Assembly: GCF_020181595.1 (NCBI RefSeq) | Contig: NZ_CP084028.1 | Span: 4,024,051-4,082,829, forward strand | From: [Mycobacterium] vasticus | GTDB lineage: Bacteria > Actinomycetota > Actinomycetes > Mycobacteriales > Mycobacteriaceae | Direction of reading: 5' to 3' | DNA: 58,779 nt | Shown here: positions 40,113 through 49,141 of the stretch, one piece after another | How the letters are laid out: each line of letters starts with the position of its first letter | How positions within the stretch are numbered: the first letter of the stretch is position 1 | Translations under genes and position numbers: made by a program | The notes under the pieces: generated by a model | Database searches by the model: none | The model's input: only the letters and a program-made list of their open reading frames with translations | What the model was told of the DNA's origin: nothing

Positions 40113-41185
40113 TTGAACGCTCCATTCGATCGGCGCCGGTCTACCACATCCCTGGCACGTATCATGCTGTCTGCGAAGGGATTATCCAACGCACGACCGA
40201 CCAACACCTGCCCCGGCAGGCAGGCCGCCGTCAAGCTTGACAGTGTCTCGGGATCTAGAGTCGATAGCCGGTCAGGCACCCCCTCCGGATCGATCTCGGC
40301 CGCTGCGCGGGCGATCCAGCCCTCGTCGGTGGGTAGTTCGAAGAACTCCGCAATCCGGGCAAGGGTCGCTTCGGGTTGGCTCACCAGATCCTCGTAGCGA
40401 ACATCCATACGTTGTCTGGGCGGTATCCGCATCCAGTCGTATGCACCCCGGGCGATCTGCCACGACCAGTACCGACCAATGTCTTCGACGGTCGGTGCGT
40501 CTGCTCCCAGCCGGCGCATGATCGGATCCTCGGGACTGCCGGGTTCACACGACAAGGCCGATTCCAGCTCGGCCTCGCTTGGAGGATCCAGCGCGAACGA
40601 GGCGTAGAGCACGAAATGCCGGAAAGCTCGGATGCCCAACGCATTCGTTGGTCCGTCGCGGTGAAGATGAAGGATCCGCGCGTCGGGATACCAATCGATC
40701 AATGTGCCGACGTACTCGATCGATACGCCGGACCTCTCGATCCACGCGGTCGCACCGAATCTGGCAGCGAGCCAGTCGAAGAGCGCTCGCCAATGTGCGC
40801 CGATCGACTGGTTGGGTTGGGCCATGAGGAAGGCCACGGCATCGGAGTACAGGCTGGGGTCCTCGGGTGCAAGATTCTTGAGGAATATGGCTAGTCCAGG
40901 AATCTGTTCGGTCGTGCGCGCGGAGCTACCGACTTCCTTGCGCAGGGAATGGCCGGTGGTGTCGCCCAGATGAGCTGTGCGAGTCATGATGAAGTAGTTC
41001 AACAGGTTGCTCTGCTGCGCGGCGTCGGCAGCAGCTGGGCCGTCGAAGGTCCCCGGGGCGAACACTGCCGCACGATCCAAACATGACATGAACTCCGACA
41101 TCGACAGCAGGAGCCTGTTGTGTGCCAACATGTTCGACAAAAGTGTCGAGCCGCACCTCCCGGTGCCCACGATGAATCTCTCCAC
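40109..41185 (-). CDS. Sulfotransferase family protein
   Basis: A 358-residue PAPS-dependent sulfotransferase-fold protein. The 5'-phosphosulfate loop is VGTGRCGSTLLSNM at residues 6-19 and the 3'-phosphate-binding segment is LHLHRDGPTNALG. VRYEDLVSQPEATLARIAEFFEL is the usual C-terminal signature. It would transfer sulfate to a hydroxyl of a lipid or sterol-like acceptor. A GTG start follows AAGGG by 6 nt. It is co-directional with a KstD-like flavoprotein and a DUF1214 protein, an unusual setting for a catabolic operon. Confidence 0.9.
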   Translation of the reverse strand: MERFIVGTGRCGSTLLSNMLAHNRLLLSMSEFMSCLDRAAVFAPGTFDGPAAADAAQQSNLLNYFIMTRTAHLGDTTGHSLRKEVGSSARTTEQIPGLAIFLKNLAPEDPSLYSDAVAFLMAQPNQSIGAHWRALFDWLAARFGATAWIERSGVSIEYVGTLIDWYPDARILHLHRDGPTNALGIRAFRHFVLYASFALDPPSEAELESALSCEPGSPEDPIMRRLGADAPTVEDIGRYWSWQIARGAYDWMRIPPRQRMDVRYEDLVSQPEATLARIAEFFELPTDEGWIARAAAEIDPEGVPDRLSTLDPETLSSLTAACLPGQVLVGRALDNPFADSMIRARDVVDRRRSNGAFN

Positions 41186-41205
41186 GGTCCGCCCTTCTCC
41201 AATCG

Positions 41206-42429
41206 TTAGGCACGGTTTCGACGTTGCAGGTGCAGCCGGCGGACGCTTAACTGTTCACGGCGCTCGGCCGGGCCGAATTCTGGTGTACCACTGGGTATTA
41301 GATTCCTTACATCCGATACCGGTACAACCCGCGCACGCGGCACTGGAGCGTCGTTTGTCCAGATCCAGCGGTAGAACACCGCGCCCGTCGGGAACCCTCC
41401 GGTATCCAGCCAGTTCTGCACACCCGGGTCGCGATGGGACACGACGATGCGGACACGTCCGTCCTCGTCGACGTGGGCCTGCGCGCAGTTCAGCGACGTC
41501 ACCCGGTGTCCGGGGTCGATAGCCGAGAACCACGGCATCGTGTACACGTGAAATCCCCAGTAGCGGGCGTCCGGGACCTCCGTCTCGATCAACAGGGCCT
41601 CGTCATCGTCCAATCGATAGCGGGACAGGCCGTACTTGATCTCCTCGCCCCCGCCCGGCAGTGGCACCGGCCCTCGCATGGTGTTGGGCTCGATCTCGTC
41701 GGCGTACACGGTTTGGAAGATTGGGTACTTGAACGGCCAGGTGCGCACGTACTCTGTGGTTTTCGCCAAGGCATCGCTCATATCGGCGACGGCGGGCACC
41801 GCGGGGGCGCTCGCGTCGCGGTCGAGTCGGTCGATGGTGACGTCGCCGAGTCGTTCGGTGGCCCAATCCCGGTAATAGATCCTTATCGCGAGCCGGTATG
41901 CCGCGGTGGGCAATTCGATCCAGTTGGCCCCCTCACGCGACGGTGCGACAACGACTTCGAGAACCCCGTCGTCGTCGACGGTGAAATCGTCGAGCGAATA
42001 GTCGCCGAAGTTACGGTAGTCGACGTCACTGACGCCGATGATCAGATCGAAGATGGTGGTCGTGTCGATCCGCACGACGTAGCGTCGTCCCGGCCGCACG
42101 TGCGCGTAGAGGTACGTGTTGTCCAGGTTGGGCCCAGGGGGACCAGATCCGCTGTCGTCTACGTGGATGAAGCGCGGCTGATCGTAGAGTTCTGCCTCCG
42201 TGAACCATTCCAAACCCGCTCGCAACTCCCTGATCAGGTAGCGCAACGTCTCCGCTTGCATCGGCGGCGCATCGGTGCCGGGCTGCGCCAGAACCGCGTG
42301 GCCGGCACGTTCCAGGTCGCGACAGAACGCCGTCCATGCGGTGGCTGACTCGGAATCGGCTGGCACCGTGTCCGGTTCGGCGCTCGATACCGCGACGAAC
42401 GCCTCGCCTGTCTGCTTGTCCACCGTCAT
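41206..42429 (-). CDS. DUF1214 domain-containing protein
   Basis: A 407-residue cytoplasmic protein with no signal peptide. The C-terminal third carries the DUF1214-type pattern: YGLSRYRLDDDEALLIETEVPDARYWGFHVY, HVDEDGRVRIVVSHRDPGVQNWLDTGG and GAVFYRWIWTN. Function of the family is not established; members often sit beside oxidoreductases of steroid or hydrocarbon breakdown. ATG 42429 is preferred over the 49-residue upstream extension; a GTG one codon earlier is possible. It starts 28 nt after the KstD-like gene. Confidence 0.85.
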   Translation of the reverse strand: MTVDKQTGEAFVAVSSAEPDTVPADSESATAWTAFCRDLERAGHAVLAQPGTDAPPMQAETLRYLIRELRAGLEWFTEAELYDQPRFIHVDDSGSGPPGPNLDNTYLYAHVRPGRRYVVRIDTTTIFDLIIGVSDVDYRNFGDYSLDDFTVDDDGVLEVVVAPSREGANWIELPTAAYRLAIRIYYRDWATERLGDVTIDRLDRDASAPAVPAVADMSDALAKTTEYVRTWPFKYPIFQTVYADEIEPNTMRGPVPLPGGGEEIKYGLSRYRLDDDEALLIETEVPDARYWGFHVYTMPWFSAIDPGHRVTSLNCAQAHVDEDGRVRIVVSHRDPGVQNWLDTGGFPTGAVFYRWIWTNDAPVPRARVVPVSDVRNLIPSGTPEFGPAERREQLSVRRLHLQRRNRA

Positions 42430-42457
42430 CACTCTCTCGCTTTCGTGGCCGCCCCGG

Positions 42458-44137
42458 TCATGGTTCCCGTGCGGTGTCAGCAGCGGCTCGACCGCCGGCG
42501 ATGTAGCCAAAAGCCAACGCCGGGCCGAGCGTGCCCCCGGCACCCCAATACGCCTGACCGGCCGGCGAGGCGACACAGTTTCCGGCGCCGTAGAGCCCCG
42601 GGATCGGAATTCCAGCAGAGGTCAACACTTCGGCATGCTCGTTGATAACGGGCCCGCCCTTGGTATCCAGTGCGCCCGCAGCCAGGATGATGCAGTGGTA
42701 AGGCCCAGTGGATCGGAACCGGGCCATACAGGGGTTCGTCGAGGTCGACCGGGATGGCCCTTGCCAAGCGCGCTGAATCTCGGTCGCACCGCGGGCAAAG
42801 TCTTCGTCGATGCCGCTGTCGGCAAACTCGTTGAAACGGGCCAGTGAGCGCTCCAACTCGGCGATGAAATCTGGATCCAGCCGCACCCCGCCAGTATGCT
42901 GCGCGAGCGAGGCGAGCCGTTTGTCGATGTTGTGCGCCAGTTCTGCGAGAGTTTCTCCTGAGATCACGTAGTCGACCTGCTGGTCCGGCATCGGGACGGG
43001 CCCGCGAAAAACCCACGGCGTCGGGTCTTGCGCGACGTTGTCGTCATAGATCTGGAACAGCAGCAGGTTTGGGTATTCCCGTCGGCTCGGATCCCAGGTG
43101 AAGTGAACCTGCGAGCGCTCGTTGTAGACCATCTTTTCGTTGACGACTCGGCGTCCGAAGCGGTTGACCTGGACCATGCTGTCGCCGAACGGTAGCCAAA
43201 CGTCCTCGGTCGTCACTCCGGAACTACGTAGTGCAACCTCAAGGACAAGTTGGTCCCACCAGGCGTGAGACATGTTTCCCAGCCGTGCACCCAGTTCGGC
43301 CCCGATGGCGACGAAGTCGCCGGTGTTGCTGGCGGCGGCAACGCCTCCGAATGCGGGCCCACGCAAGAAAGCCTGTCGCAGTTCCGGGTTGTGTAAGAAC
43401 CCACCGGTGGCAAAGACAACTCCCTTGCGGGCGCCGACGAGAACGGTGCCACGGCCCCGCCCCGCCTGCGTCTCGACCCCCACGACCTCTTCGGCTTCGT
43501 TCCGGACCACATGGACGACACGGTGGTTGCACAGCAACGGGATTCCGAGATCGTCGGCCTTCTTGTGCATGCTCTCGACCATGAGGGCGCCGCCGATCAA
43601 CCCTGACTCGTCTCCGGCCGTAATCTGCGAATCCGGATGTGCAACGGGTGCCAACGTTCGACCAAGTGGTGCGGCGTCCTCGGGCAGATCGCTGTGATAG
43701 TCGGGATAGGTGAAATCAGGGTCAATGAACAGCGCGCGCATCTGTATGAGTGCATCGATGGCTGGGGCGCCGTTCTCGTAAAAGGCCTCCAGCAACGTGA
43801 AATCTCCGGCCGGCAGGCCCAGCGTCGGGCCTTCCGGGTAATAGCGTTGCGGGAAGGCCAGCCGGGCCATGTAACGGAGCGCCGCGTCGCGGGGATCTTC
43901 CAGACCGCGTCTGCGCATCACCGAGTTGTTCGGAATCCAGAATCCGCCCCCTGACAACGCAGTTGTTCCACCCGGCCGGTCGGCACGTTCGAGCATGACA
44001 ACTTCCGCACCATCGCTCCGCGCCCGCAGTGCGGCCGCGTATCCGGCGGCGCCACTGCCTACCACCACGACGTCGGCGACGCGGTCCCAACCTTCCCAGC
44101 CCGGCTCCATGGCCGGTGAGTTGCGGATGGCTGACAT
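42458..44137 (-). CDS. FAD-dependent oxidoreductase, 3-ketosteroid-delta1-dehydrogenase-like
   Basis: A 559-residue flavoprotein of the KstD/fumarate-reductase family. It has the dinucleotide motif VVVGSGAAGYAAALRA, the segment GGTTALSGGGFWIPNN typical of KstDs, VFATGGFLHNPELRQ, and the C-terminal GLYGAGNCVASPAGQAYW followed by GAGGTLGPALAFG. The Tyr in QAYWGAGG matches the place of the KstD catalytic Tyr, although the motif is YWG rather than YPG. A 1,2-desaturation of a ketone ring is likely; true steroid specificity is unproven. AAAGGGAG lies 7 nt before the ATG. First gene of the minus-strand operon. Confidence 0.88.
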   Translation of the reverse strand: MSAIRNSPAMEPGWEGWDRVADVVVVGSGAAGYAAALRARSDGAEVVMLERADRPGGTTALSGGGFWIPNNSVMRRRGLEDPRDAALRYMARLAFPQRYYPEGPTLGLPAGDFTLLEAFYENGAPAIDALIQMRALFIDPDFTYPDYHSDLPEDAAPLGRTLAPVAHPDSQITAGDESGLIGGALMVESMHKKADDLGIPLLCNHRVVHVVRNEAEEVVGVETQAGRGRGTVLVGARKGVVFATGGFLHNPELRQAFLRGPAFGGVAAASNTGDFVAIGAELGARLGNMSHAWWDQLVLEVALRSSGVTTEDVWLPFGDSMVQVNRFGRRVVNEKMVYNERSQVHFTWDPSRREYPNLLLFQIYDDNVAQDPTPWVFRGPVPMPDQQVDYVISGETLAELAHNIDKRLASLAQHTGGVRLDPDFIAELERSLARFNEFADSGIDEDFARGATEIQRAWQGPSRSTSTNPCMARFRSTGPYHCIILAAGALDTKGGPVINEHAEVLTSAGIPIPGLYGAGNCVASPAGQAYWGAGGTLGPALAFGYIAGGRAAADTAREP

Positions 44138-44508
44138 ACCTTGACTCCCTTTGCCAGTTAGCGACGACCGCTAAGCCTGTTGCGCCAGGCTGAATCACGC
44201 TGAAACGAATGCACCTGGTTATATTATTTTCCGGCAGGTGCGTCAAGGGCACTTCGGCGCGCGTGCTGGCAATCGTCGATTCGATGGCGGTGACACCCGC
44301 TCAGCGGGCCGACGCGTGTCGGGTAGCTCGAGCCTGTTGAGGTCAAAAGCTCTGTGGGGTCAAGGCCAAGGCTCCCGGCAGCCGGCTCATCTACTGGCGC
44401 CGCACAAGCTTGCCGGACCCAGTCGGTGGCGACCAAGCCATCGTTGACACTTCCGAAAGCCATGCAATATAACTAGGTTAGTCAATTAACGCGAAGGGTG
44501 GTCGTCGG
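44138..44508. promoter_or_regulatory. Divergent intergenic region with TAACNAGGT-type sites
   Basis: The 371-bp gap separates the KstD-like operon (minus) from the LLM gene (plus). TAACTAGGTTA is at 44470-44480, 29 bp before the LLM ATG. On the minus strand TAACCAGGT is at 44213-44221, on the side of the KstD-like gene. No gene was found between them. Confidence 0.5.
44470..44480. promoter_or_regulatory. Operator-like dyad TAACTAGGTTA
   Basis: An inverted repeat TAAC-3-GTTA directly upstream of the LLM oxidoreductase. The extended match with the 57277-57293 palindrome (TAACYAGGTTAGWCAATWA) covers 19 positions with few differences, suggesting the same regulator. Confidence 0.5.
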
Positions 44509-45705
44509 ATGGTAAAAGTGGGTGTGTACGGTCAGTTCATCCCACCTCTCGATCAGGCGGTGACGTACACCAAGACTTGCGAGGACATCGGGTTTGATGC
44601 CGTCGCGTTCACCGATCAGATTTCCGCCAACCATCCCAATTCGGCGTGGCCAGAGCTGCCGGTAGCCGCCGCATGGGGCAAGCAGCACAAGTTCCTCGAT
44701 GCCAGCATCGTCATGGCGCTCAGCGCCGCCGCAACGGAGCGAGTCGAGTTGTACCTAGGTGCAATCGATGTCGTTCGGCATGCACCCTCAAAACTCGCTC
44801 AGCACTTCATGACGCTCGACCACGCCGCGAGGGGACGCGCGTTCTTCGCGCTGGGAGCCTCGGAGGCTAAGAACGTCTTGATGTACGGACATAAGCGCTA
44901 TGGGTCGGCGAAGAAACTCGAAGACAGCCTGGCGATCATCCGGAAGATGTTTGACAGTCACGGTGAGCCGGTGTGGTACGAGGGCGAGCAATACTCGATG
45001 AAGGGTGGAGTCTTCGAACTTGAGCCATATGGGAGTAAGCCGCCGAAAGTGCTGGCGGCCACCGGAGGCTCGCCCGATACACTTGACCTTGTCGGCAGGT
45101 ACGGCGACGGTCTGCTGACCAATCTTCCGGGTATGTGCCTCGGGGGCCCTGAGCAGTTCGCGCGCGATGTCCAGTTGGTGCGCATGGGTGCTGAGCGAGC
45201 TGGACGTGATCCCGATGAGCTGGTGTTCGCCGCGTCCGTGCTCACGTTGATGTCCGAGGACGAGGACGAGATCCAGCGACTTGCATCGAGCGCCACACTC
45301 CGTTGGAACACGATTGTCTACGGCGCGGTCCGGGGTGCTGAGTGGAAGCAGTTCGGCTATACGCACCCCCTTGGCGACGACTGGGGATACGCGAAAAACA
45401 TGGTGCCCGAAAGAATGTCGCGGGATGAATTCTTCGCCGCAGCGGAGGCTGTGCCTGTCGAGGCCGTACGCTCGGTGGGGCACTTCACCGGGACACCCGA
45501 GGTCGTCGCGGAGAAGCTCGCACCTTATATCGATGCTGGTTTGAATTACGCTTTCCTGGTCGAACATTCACCATTGGCTGACCCGTCGACAGCGACCGTG
45601 GCAACGGCCAACATCGCGCGCCTCACCGAGATCATCCGGGGTGGACGTGGACTGGCGACCGCCGGCGCATCGGTTGGAGGGTACCTCGGGGTCGGCGATT
45701 CGTGA
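44509..45705 (+). CDS. LLM class (luciferase-like) F420-dependent oxidoreductase
   Basis: A 398-residue TIM-barrel flavin/F420 oxidoreductase. The N-terminus VKVGVYGQFIPPLDQAVTYTKTCEDIGFDAVAFTDQ matches the family; LGAIDVVRHAPSKLAQHFMTLDHAARGRAFFALGASEAKN and the long KVLAATGGSPDTLDLVGRYGDG follow. Mycobacterial members mostly use F420, but the cofactor cannot be proved here. It is divergent from the KstD-like operon and 342 bp before the mce operon. Last ~20 residues are Gly-rich. Confidence 0.88.
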   Translation: MVKVGVYGQFIPPLDQAVTYTKTCEDIGFDAVAFTDQISANHPNSAWPELPVAAAWGKQHKFLDASIVMALSAAATERVELYLGAIDVVRHAPSKLAQHFMTLDHAARGRAFFALGASEAKNVLMYGHKRYGSAKKLEDSLAIIRKMFDSHGEPVWYEGEQYSMKGGVFELEPYGSKPPKVLAATGGSPDTLDLVGRYGDGLLTNLPGMCLGGPEQFARDVQLVRMGAERAGRDPDELVFAASVLTLMSEDEDEIQRLASSATLRWNTIVYGAVRGAEWKQFGYTHPLGDDWGYAKNMVPERMSRDEFFAAAEAVPVEAVRSVGHFTGTPEVVAEKLAPYIDAGLNYAFLVEHSPLADPSTATVATANIARLTEIIRGGRGLATAGASVGGYLGVGDS

Positions 45706-46047
45706 ACGCAAATCTCGCATCAGGACCTGACTGGGCAACAGATCATGCGGACCAGTTCACCGGGTCCGGCCACCAGCAACCCTCAACCCGGGAGTCGTAT
45801 CGGGGTTGCCTGGGACCTACCAGATCGGCAACACCCGCGACTTTCGTGAGGTCGACGGCCCGCAGGTTGTCCGGGGCAATCGCACCTGAGACCAGGGGTT
45901 AAGAAAAAGTGAGACTCGCGGTCATCGTTGCTCCGATCGCTCATCCTTACAGTAACCGGGAGCGGTCGGGCACATGTGGAGTCCGTGCCAGATCGCATAG
46001 GTCAGCTAATGTGTCGAAGGTCGTCTCGTCCGGCCGGAAGGGACGTC
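45706..46047. other. 342-bp region upstream of the mce operon
   Basis: No convincing gene is seen. A GTG frame (45702-45902) overlaps the LLM stop as GTGA but has low-complexity composition and no family. The region presumably holds the mce promoter; no clear operator was recognised. Confidence 0.5.
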
Positions 46048-46815
46048 ATGGTCGCGCTTGAATCCGCTACCAAGCCGGTACGCGCGGTGGGTGACTTCTT
46101 CGCAATGGCTGTCGAAGTCTTGGCCTTGATATTCAAGCCGCCCTTTGCGTGGCGGGAGTTCCTCCTGCAGGCGTGGTTCATTGCGCGTGTTTCCATCGTG
46201 CCGACCATCATGCTCTCCATTCCGTTTACCGTGCTCGCGGTGTTCGTACTGAACATTCTGCTGGTGGAATTCGGAGCGGCTGACTTTTCTGGAACCGGTG
46301 CTGCATTAGGTGCGGTGACTCAGATCGGGCCGCTGGTGACGGTCCTGGTGGTTGCGGGGGCCGCCGCAACGGCGATGTGCGCGGACCTGGGAGCACGGAC
46401 AATCCGTGAGGAGATCGACGCCATGCGAGTGCTGGGCATCAACCCCCTCCAGAGGCTGGTCGTTCCGAGAGTGCTTGCCGCAATGTTTGTGGCGTTGCTG
46501 TTGAACTCTGTGGTGGCTATCGTCGGCGTAGTCGGTGGCTTTCTTTTCTCGGTGTTCGTTCAGCACGTAACTCCCGGCGCATTCGTGGCCGGGATGACGC
46601 TGCTCACGGGCCTGCCCGAGGTCGTCATCTCGCTGGTAAAGGCTGGGCTCTTCGGGTTAGCCGCGGGTTTGATCGCGTGCTACAAGGGACTCTCCGTTTC
46701 CGGTGGTCCGGCTGGAGTCGGAACAGCGGTGAATGAAACTGTGGTGTTCACATTCATGGCCTTATTCCTCATCAATGTGATCGCCACGGCCGTCGGTGTG
46801 AAGGCGACAATGTGA
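46048..46815 (+). CDS. yrbEA: MlaE/YrbE-type permease, Mce locus YrbE-A
   Basis: A 255-residue integral membrane permease of the Mce lipid importer. It has about five hydrophobic segments and the family landmarks PFTVLAVFVLNILL, TQIGPLVTVLVVAGAAATAMCADLGARTIREEIDAMRVLGI (the EExDA/VLG cytoplasmic loop), RLVVPRVLAAMFVALLL and GGPAGVGTAVNETVV. The length equals mycobacterial YrbE A proteins. GGAAGGG lies 5 nt before the ATG at 46048. It overlaps the YrbE-B gene by 4 nt and is the first gene of the operon. Confidence 0.94.
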   Translation: MVALESATKPVRAVGDFFAMAVEVLALIFKPPFAWREFLLQAWFIARVSIVPTIMLSIPFTVLAVFVLNILLVEFGAADFSGTGAALGAVTQIGPLVTVLVVAGAAATAMCADLGARTIREEIDAMRVLGINPLQRLVVPRVLAAMFVALLLNSVVAIVGVVGGFLFSVFVQHVTPGAFVAGMTLLTGLPEVVISLVKAGLFGLAAGLIACYKGLSVSGGPAGVGTAVNETVVFTFMALFLINVIATAVGVKATM

Positions 46816-47669
46816 GCGTCGATGTCATCCTTGAGCAGGAATATCCCCGCTTAGCCCGGACTGCGCAGCAGTGGGCAGCTGAGTGGAATCGGGTTGGTGA
46901 GCAAACTGCTTTCTATTTCCGCATCATCCGCGACGTAGGTCATGCGCTGCGGGCCTACCCCAAGGAGATGTTGCGACTCGTCGCCCAGATGAGCATGGGT
47001 ACCGGGGCGCTTGCCCTCATCGGCGGGACAGTCGTCATCGTCGGATTCTTGACGTTGTCCGCCGGGGCGCTGATCGCGGTACAGGGCTACAACATGCTGG
47101 CCGGCGTCGGTGTTGAGGCGCTGACAGGCTTTACGTCGGCCTACCTGAACGTGCGTATCATCGGTCCGCTGGTCACGGGGATCGGTATGTCCGCGACTCT
47201 TGGGGCCGGGGCGACCGCGCAGCTCGGTGCGATGCGTATTGCCGAAGAGATCGATGCGCTGGAAGTGATGGGCGTTCGTGCAGTGTCATATCTCGCGTCC
47301 ACCCGTCTAATCGCGGGAGTCGTGGTAGTCATCCCGCTGTACTGCATCGCGGTCGTGATGTCGTTTGTAGCCGCCCGTTTCGGTACAACCGCGGTCTACG
47401 GGCAGTCGACAGGTGTATACGATCACTACTTCTCCACATTCCTCAATCCGGTCGATCTGCTGTGGTCTTTTCTGCAAGCGATCACTATGGCGGTGACGGT
47501 GATGGTGATTCACACCTACTACGGTTTCAATGCAGCTGGTGGTCCGGCCGGTGTGGGCGAGGCGGTAGGACGAGCCGTACGCGCTTCCTTGGTGACTGTC
47601 GTGTTTGTGACGCTGGTTATCTCACTGGCGGTGTATGGACAGTCCGGCAACTTCAACCTGTCGGGATAG
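46812..47669 (+). CDS. yrbEB: MlaE/YrbE-type permease, Mce locus YrbE-B
   Basis: A 285-residue partner permease with the same core: GIGMSATLGAGATAQLGAMRIAEEIDALEVMGV, RLIAGVVVVIPLYC and FNAAGGPAGVGEAVGRAVR. The N-terminal ~60 residues form a soluble amphipathic extension. YrbE-A and YrbE-B form the membrane channel powered by an MceG-type ATPase, which is normally encoded elsewhere and is not in this window. GTG at 46812 overlaps the YrbE-A stop (GTGA). Confidence 0.94.
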   Translation: MSVDVILEQEYPRLARTAQQWAAEWNRVGEQTAFYFRIIRDVGHALRAYPKEMLRLVAQMSMGTGALALIGGTVVIVGFLTLSAGALIAVQGYNMLAGVGVEALTGFTSAYLNVRIIGPLVTGIGMSATLGAGATAQLGAMRIAEEIDALEVMGVRAVSYLASTRLIAGVVVVIPLYCIAVVMSFVAARFGTTAVYGQSTGVYDHYFSTFLNPVDLLWSFLQAITMAVTVMVIHTYYGFNAAGGPAGVGEAVGRAVRASLVTVVFVTLVISLAVYGQSGNFNLSG

Positions 47670-47676
47670 AAGAACA

Positions 47677-49125
47677 ATGCCAATTGGTCGCGAAAAACGT
47701 ATCAGCCCAGGCTGGTGGACAGCGATACTCATCGCGTTCCTGATCGGTGTGATCGTCAGTACGGCCGCGCTTTTCTCCGGCACATTCATTCCGCATGTCG
47801 GTATCGTGGTTGCCTCGGATCGGTCCGGACTTGTGATGGAGCCGGGGAGCAAGGTAAAGCTACGTGGACTTCAGGTGGGCCGGGTCGCCCGGATCACTGG
47901 TGGGCGCGACTATGTGACCTTGAACCTCGAGATCGATCCCGACAAGGTGGAGTTCATCCCGGCCAATGTCGAGGCCAGGATTCGTGCGACAACCGTATTC
48001 GGCGCCAAGTACGTCGATCTCGTACTTCCTGCTGTCCCCAGTTCGCAGCACCTCAAAGCTGGTACCGTCATTCAATCGTTGAACGTGACCGGCGAGGTGA
48101 ACACGGTCTTTGAAAACCTAGTCGGCGTGCTCGACAAGATTGATCCGAATAAACTCAACGCCATCTTGGCGGCGTTCGCAGAAGGGTTCCGCGGGCAGGG
48201 GCCGCGGATGGGCGAGGCTATTACCGCTGTTAACCAGGTGCTCCTCGAAGTCAATCCGCGCGCGGACACCGTGCGCGCCGACTGGCAGGCGTTTAAGGGA
48301 TTCAACGACACATATAGCGCGGCTGCGCAGAACATTCTCACCGTACTTGATTCGGCCAGCACTGTGAGCACGGCGATCACGGACAACCAGCAGGCACTGG
48401 ATACGCTCCTGCTGAGCATCACCGGATTCTCCACCAGCGGGCTTAACCTTCTAGCGCCAGCCAAAGACGCGATTGTCGAGGTCCTCACTACCCTTGAACC
48501 GACCACTGAACTGTTGCTGGAGTACAACCCGGTCATCACTTGTACGCTCGGATCCTCGGCATGGAACGTCCGAGAGGGTCTGAACCGGTGGGGTTTGGGT
48601 GGAAATGGCCGGACTGGCATTCTTGACTCTGGCCTGGCGTGGGGCAATGACATGTATACCTACCCCGACCAGCTCCCGATTGTGGGGGCCAAGGGCGGTC
48701 CGGATGGCAAGCCGGGTTGCGGTTCCATGCCTGATCCCACCAAACAGTATCCGATCCGTCAGCTGATCACGAATACCGGTTTTGGCACTGGTAATGACTA
48801 CCGTGTCAACCCCGGTATTGGCTTCCCCGGTTGGGTCAACTACTTCCCGGTCACTAGGGGCATACCTGAATCGCCGAGCATGCGCTACAAGGATGGCCGC
48901 GTGGCACCGCCACCGGAACCGCCGTATCCCGGAGCCCCGCCCTACGGAGCGCCGCTGTACGCGCCGGACGGGACACCACTGTTTCCCGGCGTGCCGCCGG
49001 CACCACCCCCTGGAAGATCGCGTGATTTGAGCCGGACGCCGGGATCTGAACCGTTCGTACCCGCACACCCCGCCAAGGTTCACCCCTGCACGCCCCCGTG
49101 CCACTTTGAGCCACCCGCACCATGA
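47677..49125 (+). CDS. mceA: MCE family protein, MceA position
   Basis: A 482-residue cell-envelope protein. One N-terminal membrane anchor (about 14-36, TAILIAFLIGVIVSTAALFSG) is followed by the MCE/MlaD domain (about 45-115), a long helical region with periodic coiled-coil character (to about 300) and a Pro-rich tail. In the assembled importer six Mce proteins form a hexamer with a lipid channel. No lipobox is present. The ATG at 47677 lies 7 nt after the YrbE-B stop. The mce-cluster number cannot be assigned from sequence alone. Confidence 0.93.
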   Translation: MPIGREKRISPGWWTAILIAFLIGVIVSTAALFSGTFIPHVGIVVASDRSGLVMEPGSKVKLRGLQVGRVARITGGRDYVTLNLEIDPDKVEFIPANVEARIRATTVFGAKYVDLVLPAVPSSQHLKAGTVIQSLNVTGEVNTVFENLVGVLDKIDPNKLNAILAAFAEGFRGQGPRMGEAITAVNQVLLEVNPRADTVRADWQAFKGFNDTYSAAAQNILTVLDSASTVSTAITDNQQALDTLLLSITGFSTSGLNLLAPAKDAIVEVLTTLEPTTELLLEYNPVITCTLGSSAWNVREGLNRWGLGGNGRTGILDSGLAWGNDMYTYPDQLPIVGAKGGPDGKPGCGSMPDPTKQYPIRQLITNTGFGTGNDYRVNPGIGFPGWVNYFPVTRGIPESPSMRYKDGRVAPPPEPPYPGAPPYGAPLYAPDGTPLFPGVPPAPPPGRSRDLSRTPGSEPFVPAHPAKVHPCTPPCHFEPPAP

Positions 49126-49141
49126 AAGGTAACCGGCCGCA

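Noticed and set aside
45702..45902. 66-codon frame overlapping the LLM stop (GTGA)
   Set aside because: The overlap is suggestive, but the translation is low-complexity and not family-like.
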